31,542 bases of DNA from Zygnema cylindricum (taxonomy: Eukaryota > Streptophyta > Zygnematophyceae > Zygnematales > Zygnemataceae), in assembly GCA_037447655.1 (NCBI GenBank), contig JBBHKE010003498.1, positions 356,768 through 388,309 of the forward strand, written 5' to 3'. The notes below the pieces were generated by a model that had not been told where the DNA came from, did no database searches, and saw only the letters and a program-made list of their open reading frames with translations. The position numbers and the translations under genes are program-made. Numbering within the stretch: the first letter of the stretch is position 1; every line of letters starts with the position of its first letter. Positions 13,801 through 22,560 of this stretch are shown here, in pieces.

Positions 13801-14029
13801 CTCCCCTCCTCTCGCTCTCTCCTCACCCCCTCTCCCTTCCCTCGTGCAGACTATGGCAGTGGTGCCTGTGTCCGGAGGAGTGGTACAGCTGGCATCTGTA
13901 CGGAGGGTAAGCTCTCCCTCTACCCCCTCCCAAAAAGCCCAATATGGGAAATCATCCCTACGTACTTCCCAAAACTCAAAATTCAATCAGGTCTCTCTCC
14001 CCCTCTCTCTCTCTCTCAACCTCTTTCTC

Positions 14030-14091
<62 letters not shown>

Positions 14092-17000
14092 TCTCTCCCT
14101 CTCTTTCTCTCCCTCTCTTTCTCCCACTCCCTCTCTCCTCTCCCTCACTCTCTCTCCCACTTCTTCCCTCTCTCTCTTCTCTTTCATCCTCTCCCGCTAT
14201 CCCCTCTCTCCACCTCATTTCCTCTTCCTCGGTCTCTTCCTCTCTTCCTGTACTCTCCCTTCTCCCTTCACTTCCCTGTAGCTCACACTCAGTCCCTTCT
14301 CCTTCTCTTCCTTTCTCTCCCTCTCCCTCCTTCCCTCAAGTCCCCGAATATCCCCAACCGATCTCTGATATCTTCTCTTTCTCTCTCTCCTCTCCTCTCC
14401 CTCCACCCCCCAGGTTCCCGAAGATTCCCAAATGGTCTCCGAGATACGTCTCGCCTTTGACAGCCTCCAGAAGATTCCCGGAGTCTTCCTCCCTCCCTTC
14501 TCCCCTGACTCCCTCTCCCTCACTCCCTCTCCCGGGGGGGGCTCTCCTCTTGCCTTCGGGGGAGGAGGAGGAGAGAGAGGGGGAGGGGGGGGAGGAGGAG
14601 GCGGAGGAGAGAGAGGGTTCCGTCTCCCTCCCAATCCTCTCCCTTCCGTCCGTTCCTTCTCTCAGCCTCCCTCTCCTCTCCGACATCGGGAACCTATGAG
14701 TAGTGCCCTCCCTCATTTCAATCCCTCCTCCTCCTCCCACCCCCCCATGGACCTTTCTCCCTCTCCCTCTCCCTTCCCCAAGGATGTCTCTTCCTCTCCC
14801 TCTCCCTCACCCGCTCCCTCTCTCGTCCCTCTCTCCGACATCCAATCTATGGCTACTATTCTCCAGAATGAGAGAACTCGACCTGCCCCTCTCCCTCTCC
14901 CTCTCTCCTACCACTCCCTTGTTCGAACTCGGTCGGCCTCCGCCGCGGAACTTTTTGCTTTAGGAAAAGGACAATTTAATGGTTTTGGAGGAGGAGGGGG
15001 AGGAGGAGGAGGGAATATGGGGATGGTAGGGATCTCTCCCTTCTCCTCCCCTGACAGTTGTGTGACTTCCACCAATCAGAGCCCGCCACTCGGGCGACTA
15101 AAAAGACGATTAGATGGAGGGGGAGGAGAGAGAGGAGTAGGTGGAGAGAGAGGATTAGGTGGAGGAGGAGGGGGAGGAGGGGGAGGGGGAGGTAGTGATC
15201 TCGCTCTTCTTTCTCCGGATTCAATTAGTATTGCAAAGTTAGGGTTGGCTTTAGCGCCTTTTTCGGCGTCTGAGGAGGAACAAAAGGCCGCGGAAATTCA
15301 ATTTAAACGACTTTCGGGAAAAGTCGAAAACCAAAAAATTTCGACTTCGGTTTCGTTAAAACATCTCTCTCCCTCTCGGTCTCCCTCTCGATCTTGTTCC
15401 CCTTCTCGTCTACCTTCTCAACCCCAAAGTCCCTTTCGACATCCTATGGGAAATTTGAATTTGACTGCTACTCCGGAACCTTCGGAAACGAATAACTCTC
15501 GGAAAAGAATCGCGATGAACCAAAGTCAAATTCAAAACCAAATTCAAAATCAACTCCAAAATTTAGATCAAATTCAAAACCTTAATCAAATTCAAAATTT
15601 GAACCAAATCCAAGATTTTGACCAACTTCAAAATCGAAATCAAATCCAAAACTCGAACCAATTCCAAGATTTGAGTCAACTCCAAAACTTAAATCAACTC
15701 CAAGACTTCAATCAAATTCAAAATTATGATAATTCCACAACATTTATGGGTCCTTCCGGACTCCTTTCGGCCGCTAGTGAACTTATCAAAACACAACTTC
15801 TAGGAGGGGGAGGAGAGGGAGGAGATGTTATTCGACAAGATGGCGCTCAAAATTTTAACTCAAATATGACCAATTTCGACCAAAATATGGTCGATTCTCG
15901 ATCGCAAGAAGAACTTTTACGGCTTTTACAGTCGAGTTTAGATAATAGATTCACTACAGGACAAAATAGTACCAAACCGGGCTCCGGAATAGGTCTTGAA
16001 AATCCCTCTATCTCCAATTTAGACCAAATCAACACACTTTTCTCAAACCAAGCCTCTTCCTCTCTTCTCTCCTCTCTCTCCTCCCCCCCTCTCTCTCTCC
16101 CTGGCATCCACCGTCGACTTCAAGAACAACAAAAACCGAGAAGCTTCCCTCCTTTCTCAAAACAAAAACTTCCTCCTACGTACAATTTCCAGGAAGATTC
16201 CTCCCCGACCACTCAAAACTTGAACTCCTCTCTCCCTTGCCCCTCTCCTCTCCAATCCCACCCTTCTCTCTCGTTTTTCCCTTCCTCCTCCATCTCCACT
16301 ACTCCCCTTTATATACCTCCCTCGAACTTAAATTCGGATATGAACAACAATAATAATAATAATAATAATAATAATAATCACTCGTTGGAAAATGAACTTT
16401 TAGAGCAATTAAAACAATTGGAAGATTCTCAGAAAGCGGGAATTCTTACCCCTTCGGAAGTCGAAATTCAAGCCCAAAAATTACAAATTCGAGCGATAGA
16501 GCTCGGGTTAATTTCACCCAGGGGAGTAGGGGTAGTGGGAGGGGGAGGGAGAGGGGGATTAGGGGGAGATGTAATGGGAAGGGGAGAGGGAGAGGGAGGG
16601 AGCCAGGGAGGGCGAGGTGGAGAGGGAATGGGAGAAGGAGAGGGATTGGGAGAGGGAGGAGGAGAGGGTGGAGGAGAGGGAGCTGGAGGGAGCGAGGGAG
16701 GAAGAGGAGTAGGCGGAGGAGGCAGGTTGATGGAAGGGGTAATGGGAGGAGTTGGTGGGAGAGGAGGAGGAGGAGGGGGAGGAGGAGGGGGAGGGGTGAA
16801 GGAGGAGGAGGTGATGATGTGGAATAGTTTAATGCAGTATCAGAAGGAGAGAGATGAAGTTTCGCAGGAAAGCTCCGGGGAGCTTCAGTCGAAACTGACG
16901 AGTTCTCCACCGGAGGTGAAGGGAGGGAGAGATATGGTTTCGGGAAATGATGAGGTGTGTAAATGGGGTAGGAAAGGTTATCGTATTTTATTCAATTTTT

Positions 17001-17739
17001 CTTTTTGTTTTTTGTTTTTATCATTTTTTTGAGGTTTACTTTCTCGAAATTCGAGGAATAGTGGAGAAGTAGCAGGAGAGATGGAGGGAGGGAGGGTGGG
17101 AAAGGGAGGGAGGGAGGTAGATTCAATTCTGGGTAATAAGAAATGAAAATAACTGGGTATAATTGTTTATAATTGGATATAATTGTGTATAAAGTAGTAA
17201 TTAATGAAGTAACAAATAAGTAAAGTAACAAAAAACTGGACTGTGAAAAACTACAGGTGGGAGGAGAGGCGATGAGTGGCACTCAGGGGGTAGAAGGAGG
17301 AGGAGGGAAGTATATGGAGGATTTCGACTCCTTCTTCGACGAACTGGATTTGGGGGTGGCTCTCCCTTCTCCCAGACTGAGGGGGGGGATGGAGGGAGGC
17401 CAAGCCTCGCTCCGCGAACAGATAGAGACGCTCAGGACCATCATTCCTGGAGCAGCTAATGTGAGCTCTCCCTCTCCCTCTCCCTCTCTTCCCCCCCCTC
17501 CCCTCTCCTCCTTTCCCCTCCTCTCTCCCTCCCTCTCTTTTCCCTCTCTCCTCCTGCCCTCCCTCTACTTCTTCCTCAAACTAACTCTCCTCTCGTCTCT
17601 CTCTCCCTCTCCCTCTCAGAGCGACCTTGCCGCCCTCCTCCAGCAGACCGTACAGTACATCTCCCTCAAGAAACAACCTCCTCCTTCTCCTTCCTCCCAC
17701 CCCTCCAACCAGAGCCTGCCACCTGGCGGCATCAGCTGA
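7750..17739 (+). CDS. bHLH-MYC_N protein, RSS3/LHW-like, with C-terminal HLH (nine-exon model, 5' exon missing)
   Basis: Joined exons 7750-7810, 9126-9173, 9614-9799, 12780-12885, 13420-13491, 13850-13906, 14414-16954, 17257-17460 and 17620-17739 are phase-consistent and give about 1,130 residues. Residues 1-205 form a bHLH-MYC_N domain with hallmarks WTYGVFW, VLMWEDGYF, YNYGDGLMG, AAGIQTMAVVPV and GVVQLAS. By memory of the family, this is closest to RICE SALT SENSITIVE 3, with LHW next. The 2.5-kb central exon is low complexity: Ser/Pro, poly-Gly, an RS stretch, Gln/Asn repeats and poly-Asn. The C-terminus has two predicted helices like the LHW HLH (REQIETLRTIIPG, then DLAALLQQTVQYISL) but no basic region. 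Relatives are nuclear partners of bHLH factors in jasmonate/salt or vascular programmes. The function here is inferred. Confidence 0.87.
7811..9125 (+). other. Intron, 1.3 kb
   Basis: GTACGG...TTTGCAG. It begins with a long CT-rich tract (about 7818-7905), followed by a (TA)n tract near 8071-8104 and AT-rich sequence. The open frames near 8731-8987 on both strands have no homology signal that I recognise. No mobile element ends were seen. Confidence 0.65.
9126..9173 (+). CDS. Exon: MYC_N linker (SLTRGGRNFRPDDDDW)
   Basis: A 48-bp exon with acceptor TTTGCAG and donor GTGCGT. It encodes a basic then acidic linker (SLTRGGRNFRPDDDDW). Its last Trp codon is split with the next exon, giving W-VLMWEDGYF, the same place where RSS3-type proteins have a variable loop before LMWEDGF. 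Only this frame is open and matches both neighbours. Confidence 0.75.
9614..9799 (+). CDS. Exon: MYC_N core (LMWEDGYF ... YNYGDG)
   Basis: The acceptor is TTTTCCAG and the donor GG|GTATGT. It encodes VLMWEDGYF, an insertion rich in Glu/Ala/Met, then LSYQIYNYGDG, matching the family's conserved IYNYGEGLxGKVA at the splice point. The 53-residue linker between the two motifs is longer than I recall for RSS3, but no stop or frame problem is seen. Confidence 0.85.
9800..12779 (+). other. Intron, 3.0 kb, GTAC-rich
   Basis: GTATGT...TTTGCAG. It contains three tandem 14-15-bp units of ATGTCACTGCATGGG type at 10081-10124, two TAGACCTGATGG copies near 12411-12461, many CCGTAC/CGTACC motifs and CACGTG at 11195 and 12340. 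Open frames on both strands have no recognisable domain. It interrupts the MYC_N domain exactly inside the conserved GDG|LMG motif. Confidence 0.7.
10081..10124 (+). repeat. Three-unit 15-bp tandem repeat
   Basis: ATGTCACTGCATGGG occurs twice perfectly, followed by a diverged third unit (ATGTCACTGTACGG). It lies inside an intron of the bHLH-MYC_N gene. No function is evident. Confidence 0.85.
12780..12885 (+). CDS. Exon: MYC_N (LMGMVASSETPEWVHKE)
   Basis: The acceptor is AATTTGCAG and the donor CAA|GTAAGC. The single first base completes Gly of YGDG. The exon reads LMGMVASSETPEWVHKE, aligned with the family LMGKVASxxxHKWVFKE. The usual Lys/Arg after LMG is Met and the HKW is PEW, so the segment is diverged but colinear. 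The exon then continues 18 residues to LSQ. Confidence 0.82.
13420..13491 (+). CDS. Exon: MYC_N (SAWQHPQIWRQHFAAGIQ)
   Basis: The donor CAG|GTGATT gives ...FAAGIQ, which joins the next exon's TMAVVPV to form the conserved GIQTxAV motif. The 5' edge is placed at the only AG that is both in phase and after the upstream in-frame TAA (CTGAAG|CTAACG). This acceptor lacks a pyrimidine tract, so the edge is the least certain in the model. Confidence 0.68.
13850..13906 (+). CDS. Exon: MYC_N strand (TMAVVPVSGGVVQLASVRR)
   Basis: A 57-bp exon with acceptor CTCGTGCAG and donor AGG|GTAAGC, phase 0 at both ends. It encodes TMAVVPVSGGVVQLASVRR, equivalent to TIAVIxxxxGLLQLGS in RSS3-type proteins and TVAVFPVxxHGVVQLGS in LHW. 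The pyrimidine-rich introns on both sides give several spurious open frames. Confidence 0.88.
13907..14413 (+). other. Intron with long CT microsatellite
   Basis: GTAAGC...CCCCCAG. Almost the whole intron is pyrimidine on the plus strand, including an uninterrupted (CT)n tract near 14040-14088. Ser-Leu-Ser-Leu open frames on + and Arg-Glu-Arg-Glu frames on - are products of this repeat. Confidence 0.85.
14414..16954 (+). CDS. Large central exon: end of MYC_N plus low-complexity region
   Basis: Opens with VPEDSQMVSEIRLAFDSLQK then IPGVFLPPF, the last helix of the MYC_N domain (family xPEDLxxVxxxRxxFxSL). It then encodes about 800 residues of biased composition: poly-Gly and Ser/Pro blocks, an RS-type stretch (SPSRSPSRSCSPSR, about 15370-15415), about ten NQIQNL-like hexapeptides (15515-15729), twelve Asn from AAC/AAT codons (16343-16378), a helical Leu/Glu segment (LENELLEQLKQLED, 16384 on) and a Gly/Glu-rich tail. 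Donor GAG|GTGTGT at 16955 is phase 0. Reading through would stop at 17030-17032. Confidence 0.85.
16955..17256 (+). other. Intron, 302 bp
   Basis: GTGTGT...CTACAG. It is AT-rich at the 5' end and has a G/A-rich block at 17060-17120. If retained, translation ends at 17032, which would remove the HLH and leave a MYC_N-only protein. Confidence 0.75.
17257..17460 (+). CDS. Exon: acidic motif and HLH helix 1
   Basis: The acceptor is AACTACAG and the donor AAT|GTGAGC, phase 0 at both ends. It encodes an acidic EDFDSFFDELDLG motif, which could be an activation or partner-binding segment, then SLREQIETLRTIIPG, helix 1 of an HLH. The preceding residues (GGMEGGQ) lack the basic cluster needed for E-box contact. 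Confidence 0.85.
17620..17739 (+). CDS. Terminal exon: HLH helix 2 and stop
   Basis: The acceptor is CCCTCTCAG. It encodes SDLAALLQQTVQYISLKKQ, aligned with SIDALLERTIKHMLFLQ of LHW helix 2, then a short Pro/Ser tail and TGA at 17737-17739. The loop formed with the previous exon (PGAAN-SD) is short, as in LHW-type HLH domains. Confidence 0.85.
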   Translation, partial: SDLAALLQQTVQYISLKKQPPPSPSSHPSNQSLPPGGIS

Positions 17740-17743
17740 CCTG

Positions 17744-18176
17744 CCGTACCTTCCCCGTACCGTACCGTGGAATAATATTGCCTCGCTGTACTTTTATGTA
17801 CTTCCTTCCGTACATGGATAGTACTTTTCCGTACCTGCATAGTACTTGCAAGACTGCTCTTGAATGTACCTTGAAGTACCGTACCCTATAGTACTTGTAC
17901 GGTATCCGTACGGACCCTAACTTCCGATACCGTACCTTTTTAGTTCTTGACCGTACTTTCATGAAACTGCACCGAAAAATGCATCCGGGTTTTCCGTACC
18001 TCTTTTCCGTACCTCTATTTTCCGTACATGATGTTGTACCTTGTAAGGTTCGGAGTCTTCTGATCGCTTTTTGTGGTATCGCCGGTGTACGGAATTTGGA
18101 ATACTGTACGGACGGCGCGGTACGACGCGCACTTATTGTACGGATAACACTTCCGTACTATCGACGGGACCGTACA
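17744..18176. promoter_or_regulatory. GTAC-saturated probable 3' UTR
   Basis: By hand count, 27 GTAC tetramers occur in about 433 bp, where chance gives about two. Contexts vary (CCGTACC, TAGTACTT, TTGTACGG), so this is not a simple tandem repeat. The stretch starts five bases after the bHLH gene stop and ends before a candidate AATAAA. GTAC is the core recognised by SBP/SPL factors and copper-response regulators. Whether it acts on DNA, on RNA or not at all is unknown. Confidence 0.6.
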
Positions 18177-18194
18177 GGCGCCCTGTCGAAAGTA

Positions 18195-18200
18195 AATAAA
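18195..18200 (+). terminator. Candidate poly(A) signal of the bHLH-MYC_N gene
   Basis: AATAAA about 455 bases after the stop codon, followed by T-rich sequence. It is the first perfect hexamer downstream that I found on this strand. Confidence 0.4.
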
Positions 18201-20253
18201 AACGTTTTTGTCTCTTTCTTTTGCGGGAAAGCTTCCTAGGAAGGATTTTTTTTAGCAAAGCCAGGTTTTAGGATACACGATTTAGTGTGGATAAAGTGGA
18301 TTAGAACAAAAAAAAGGCCTGTTTGTATCGTAGTTTTATTTTTATTTTTTTTTTTCCCCTGTTTTTTTTTTTTTTTAGTGATGAGAAGAAATTTAGGTTT
18401 TGATATTTGGGATATTTTTAAAAGAAAAGTGGGGTAATGAAAAAAAAACAAAGTCATTTTTTGTGCAAAAAAAGGACTCGAGGGAGAGGGAGGGAGAGAA
18501 ACAACGTGTCCTTTTTTTTGCCCATTCTTTTATATACCATTTATTTAAAAAGAAGGGTTCGGCTAAAAAGTTAAAAAGTACATTATTTTTTTTAGATTTA
18601 GAGGGGCTAAACATTTTGTCGTACCGCATTTATCCAAAATACGCAAAAGTGGGTTTTCTAAAATTGTGTTGTGACGATATCGGTGATACCATTTAAGGGA
18701 TTTTTGTGAAAAAAAGAGGGAGAGGTTGAGAGTTATAGGAGAAGAAGTGAGAGGAAGAGAGAAGAGAGGAAGAGAGTTTAGGAGTCTTTTTTTTTTTTTT
18801 TTTCTTTTTTTGGATACAAACAGGTGATTTTTTTTTTTTAGATTAGGTACAACTTGGGATTGTGAATATGTTGTGATGTTATATATGTATGTGTACATGT
18901 ATATATTTACTATGTATATATATACATATGTATGCATATGTATATATCTTTTTATGGTTTCAATGGGCCTTTTCTTTTCTCTATTTATTACCGAAGAAAT
19001 GCGAAATATGTGAAATTGGATTCAACATTCTTAAAGAGAGAAAAAGAAACATGAAAGGCAAGAAAATTTAAAGAAAAAAAAATGTTTCAAGTTTGTAAAT
19101 GTACACAGTAAATAGGATGTAATGATTTCTAGCATGATACAAAATTTAATTTAGATTTTTTCAAAACAAAATATAGTAGACGAAGTTGTTTGTAGATGTT
19201 ATTTACAAAATCTGGATTCTACCACAAACATCCTACCTTATATACAAAAGAGACTGGGAACCACATTCCCTTTAGAAGGACAACAACAAGGAGGCAAAAA
19301 TTAGAACTTGAAGAAACACAACGTTTATTCCTTTCCCCATATCCACCCTCCCTCTCCCTCTTTCTTCCCACTTTATCCACTCACTATCCCCCATACCATC
19401 TTTTTCACCCTCCATTTCCCTTCTTTCCACATGATCGTTGCCTGTGTGTTTCCCTTTGATTAACCTGACATTATAGACTACAAATCTACACATTATATAT
19501 ATATATATATCCTTGCTCCTTAGTTAGGTTGAACCCTTGCTTAAGTACATTTTCTTTACTTGTCTTCGATTGCTTCTCCGTCCAAAAAAAAATGAAAATG
19601 AAAATTGGGTTTTTTTTTTCGTCTAATGGATGAAGATTTAAGTTTTTTTGTTTGCGATCTTGATGTCCCAGATGCTTATGATTTTAACCATCTCATAGAT
19701 ATCTTACACATTTTATAGGGTTGTGGGGCTCGTGGGAAAAGGAGTTTGGGCCTAAATTTCCCATTTAGTAATTTTTTCCCGTTTCCCGTTTCCCAATTCC
19801 TTGTCTCGCGGTTTTTGGTTAGGGTTTTTGGTTGTTTTTGTTAATATTCTTCGTCTTTGAACGGTGCCTTCTCCTTCAAATAGGCTCTTTTGGAGGTGAT
19901 CCGTACAGTTTTTGTTTTTCCTTTTTGTTTGCTTCCACCCGTGTTCGGTTTTCCAGTTCGTTTTTATGCCTTTTTTTTGCTTTTTCTTGGTTGTTTCCAT
20001 GTTGTCATATGGTGTATCGCCGTGTTTTTTATCTGTTTTATCACGTGACAGTGTGTTACTTCAGAAATTGTTTGTGACTCCTGAAAATCTGTAATCCGCA
20101 ACTAAATTTGCCACAATTTGTATTAACACCGTTATTATGCAAACTTATTGTAGTTCCAAAAGGAGAAATTGGTAAGTTTTTCTTATGTCACATTGTTCAT
20201 AAAAACAGTTGAATTCTTTTTCATGCCCTCTTTATTTGACCGAAAAAAATGCC
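18201..20253. other. AT-rich intergenic stretch
   Basis: Homopolymer-rich DNA with a (TA/TG/CA)n low-complexity block at about 18880-18950, a short (TA)n at 19496-19511 and CT-rich sequence near 19335-19430. No convincing gene, RNA or element end is seen. Confidence 0.55.
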
Positions 20254-20261
20254 TAATCATT

Positions 20262-21321
20262 TTAGTGTTGTGTTTCGGTAGCCATTTGCTGAGAACCAAT
20301 ATGTACCTTTTTTATGTATCTACCGATAACCAATGTATTGGTTTGGTATATTGGTAAGAAATTATCGCGATAAAAACCGATGTATTGCAATAATTTACAA
20401 AGAAATATCGGGTCCGATAATTATCGACGATAACTGTACGGTCTGAACCGTACACCTGTACTGTTTTGTTTGGAAGTATGGCACTGATTGTCATACGTGG
20501 GCATGCCACTCTATATATTGTATGAAATATAATACGACATAGTTTAAATTACTATGATATAGTATACTATATTTTTTATGAAACTCTGAGACCTCCATTG
20601 GCCCTCAGAGTATGCAGATCCAAAAGAAGCTAATCTAGATAGTGCCGACTCCAAGTTAATATAAACCCAAATGACTGACCCCTTGACAGTCACAATCCCA
20701 ATATAAACCAACGCCCGACCGGGTTATGTCACGCTCCAAAATTGTTAACTGTTAACCGACCGGCGTTTACGAAAATAAAAGTTAACCCAAACTCGATTCT
20801 CGCGACTAACCGTGCCCGCCCGTAACCGAAAAAGTACAAAATTCCAACGCTCATTGTTATTAGCGTTAATGTACTTTGCAATGATGTACTGACGTATGAA
20901 TAAGCCAATAATTACGATTTGTTGCGTTCCCTAATATTTGCAAAATGAATAGTGTTACTACCGTGTCAGATTTGCGACGCCAATCATGATGTCACGTACT
21001 TCCACGATACATAAGAGTACAAAGTACAATAATGTTGGATTGTATGGACAGTACAAAATTTTCATTTTTTTTTTGGTTTTTTGGTTAACTGACCGTAACC
21101 GACTTTTTTCTTTTTTCAGGTGAAGCAACCAACCGCAACCGCCCGGCCCCCAAAATTTGGCAACCGAATCCGTTCCGGATCCGGCGCGGTCGGTCGGTTA
21201 ACGGTCGGTCATGGTTTCGGTTGATTGTTTGCGACCTCTGACCAGGACCCCTCACCGTTCGATAACAGATTATCGGTATTGGTTTTATCGCGATAAGTTT
21301 TGACCCAATACACAACACTAT
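20262..21321. mobile_element. hAT-like non-autonomous DNA transposon (1.06 kb)
   Basis: The ends are imperfect terminal inverted repeats: TTAGTGTTGTGTTTCGG at the left and, read inward from the right, ATAGTGTTGTGTATTGG (14 of 17). They are bounded by 8-bp direct repeats TAATCATT (20254-20261) and TAATCATC (21322-21329), 7 of 8 alike. An 8-bp duplication with TAGTGTTG-like ends is typical of hAT elements. Subterminal ATTATCGCGATAA-type motifs occur inverted near both ends (about 20360 and 21285). There is no transposase open frame, so it would need a helper element. Confidence 0.72.
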
Positions 21322-21450
21322 TAATCATCATTATTGTCATAAATGGATTGCACAGCAAAAACACAAAAATGCTTGTAGTATGAATAACAACAATCCCCAA
21401 ATGCTTTTGCCTTTTAACAACGAAATGGTGTCGATATTACTAAGAAAAAT

Positions 21451-21979
21451 GAAGTACGTTTAGATAAAAACTGAGTACATTTCGAGAAAAAGTAAGCACT
21501 CTTCGAAAAAAAGTGAGCACGTTTCGAAAAAAAGTGAGTACATTTTCAAAAAAGAGCGAGTACCTTTCCCAAAAAAGTAAGTACATTTCAGAAAAAAGTA
21601 AGTACGCTTCGCAAAAAAGTGAGTACGTTTCGAAAAAAAGTCAGTTCGCTTCGGGAAAAAGTGAGTACGTTCCGAGGAAAAGTGAGTACATTTCGAGAGA
21701 AAGTGAGTACATTTCGAAAAAGAGTGAGTACGTTTCAAAAAAATGTCAGCACGTTTCGAGAAAAAGTGAGTACGTGTCGAAAAAAAGTAAGTACGTTTCG
21801 AAAAAAGGTAAGTACGTTTCGAAAAAAGATAAGTATGTGTCAAAAAAAAGTCAGTACGTTTCGAAAAAAAGCAAGCACGCTTCAAAAAAAAGCGAGTACG
21901 TTTCGACAAGAAGTATGTTTCGAAAAAAAGCGAGTACATTTCGAAAAGAATATGTTTCCAAAAAAAGCGAGTACGTTTG
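21451..21979 (-). repeat. Minisatellite array 2, reverse orientation
   Basis: About 24 units of the same 21-22-bp monomer as array 1, read on the minus strand. A run of variant units appears in the same order as in array 1, so the two arrays share an ancestor. It abuts a minus-strand copy of the dispersed repeat (22005 on). Confidence 0.93.
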
Positions 21980-22004
21980 GTATGGATGCGGATTTTCTCG
22001 TTGC

Positions 22005-22490
22005 GGGCTAAGTTTTGGAGGAAAACGAAAGAAAAAAAACCCTTACTTTATCACATGGGAATGTACCCTTATTCTCCACAAATGAGTGCGTTCAATTTTT
22101 TTGCTATAATGTAAGGGTATGTCCCCATGTACTTGTAACTTAGCGAACTTACTTTGTATTTTAGCGCGGATCCGCCGGACCCAGTTTTCAAGTGTCTCTA
22201 TGTGTAAGAACGTAATCGTAACTTACGTTTGTGACGATTGTATACGTCAACAATACCTGTGACGGTTGTCAACGTCTACGATATGTGTTGTCGCACGTTA
22301 TTTTTTGGAACTGCTTGAGACGTCGCATGTCTTACCGTGACATTGTAGACGTACCGCCTTCCAGCCTGTGCAGTTTCACGGTTGAAGAAGATGCGCTTTG
22401 CCTTCGCCTCGCCTGTCCGCTCGACGTGAAATGGCATCGGAATTTCGAGACCCCTGCAAAAAAAAAAAATCCGTACTGAAAGAAAACGGA
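22005..22490 (-). repeat. Dispersed repeat family, copy 3
   Basis: Read on the minus strand, it shows the landmarks of copies 1 and 2 in order: GGGGTCTCGA, ATGCCATTTC, GTCTACAATGTCAC, GACAACCGTCACA, AAGTTACGATTACG, CACTTGAAAA, CGCGCTAAAATACAAAGTAA and AAGTTACAAGTACATGGG. It then has a tail (GTAAGGGTTTTTTTTC ... AAACTTAGC) shared with copy 4. Array 2 follows beyond the tail. Confidence 0.72.
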
Positions 22491-22560
22491 CAAAATCAAA
22501 CAAATTGTGTACTTCTCTTTGTCGTATTGAACGCAAACGGACAAAACATAGCGGATTATA

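Noticed and set aside
13944-14740. 251-residue plus frame and 134-139-residue minus frames
   Set aside because: Products of the (CT)n intron tract and shadows of the large exon that starts at 14414.
21460-22085. Open frames of 159 and 190 residues on opposite strands
   Set aside because: Same minisatellite as array 1 in reverse orientation; no protein features.
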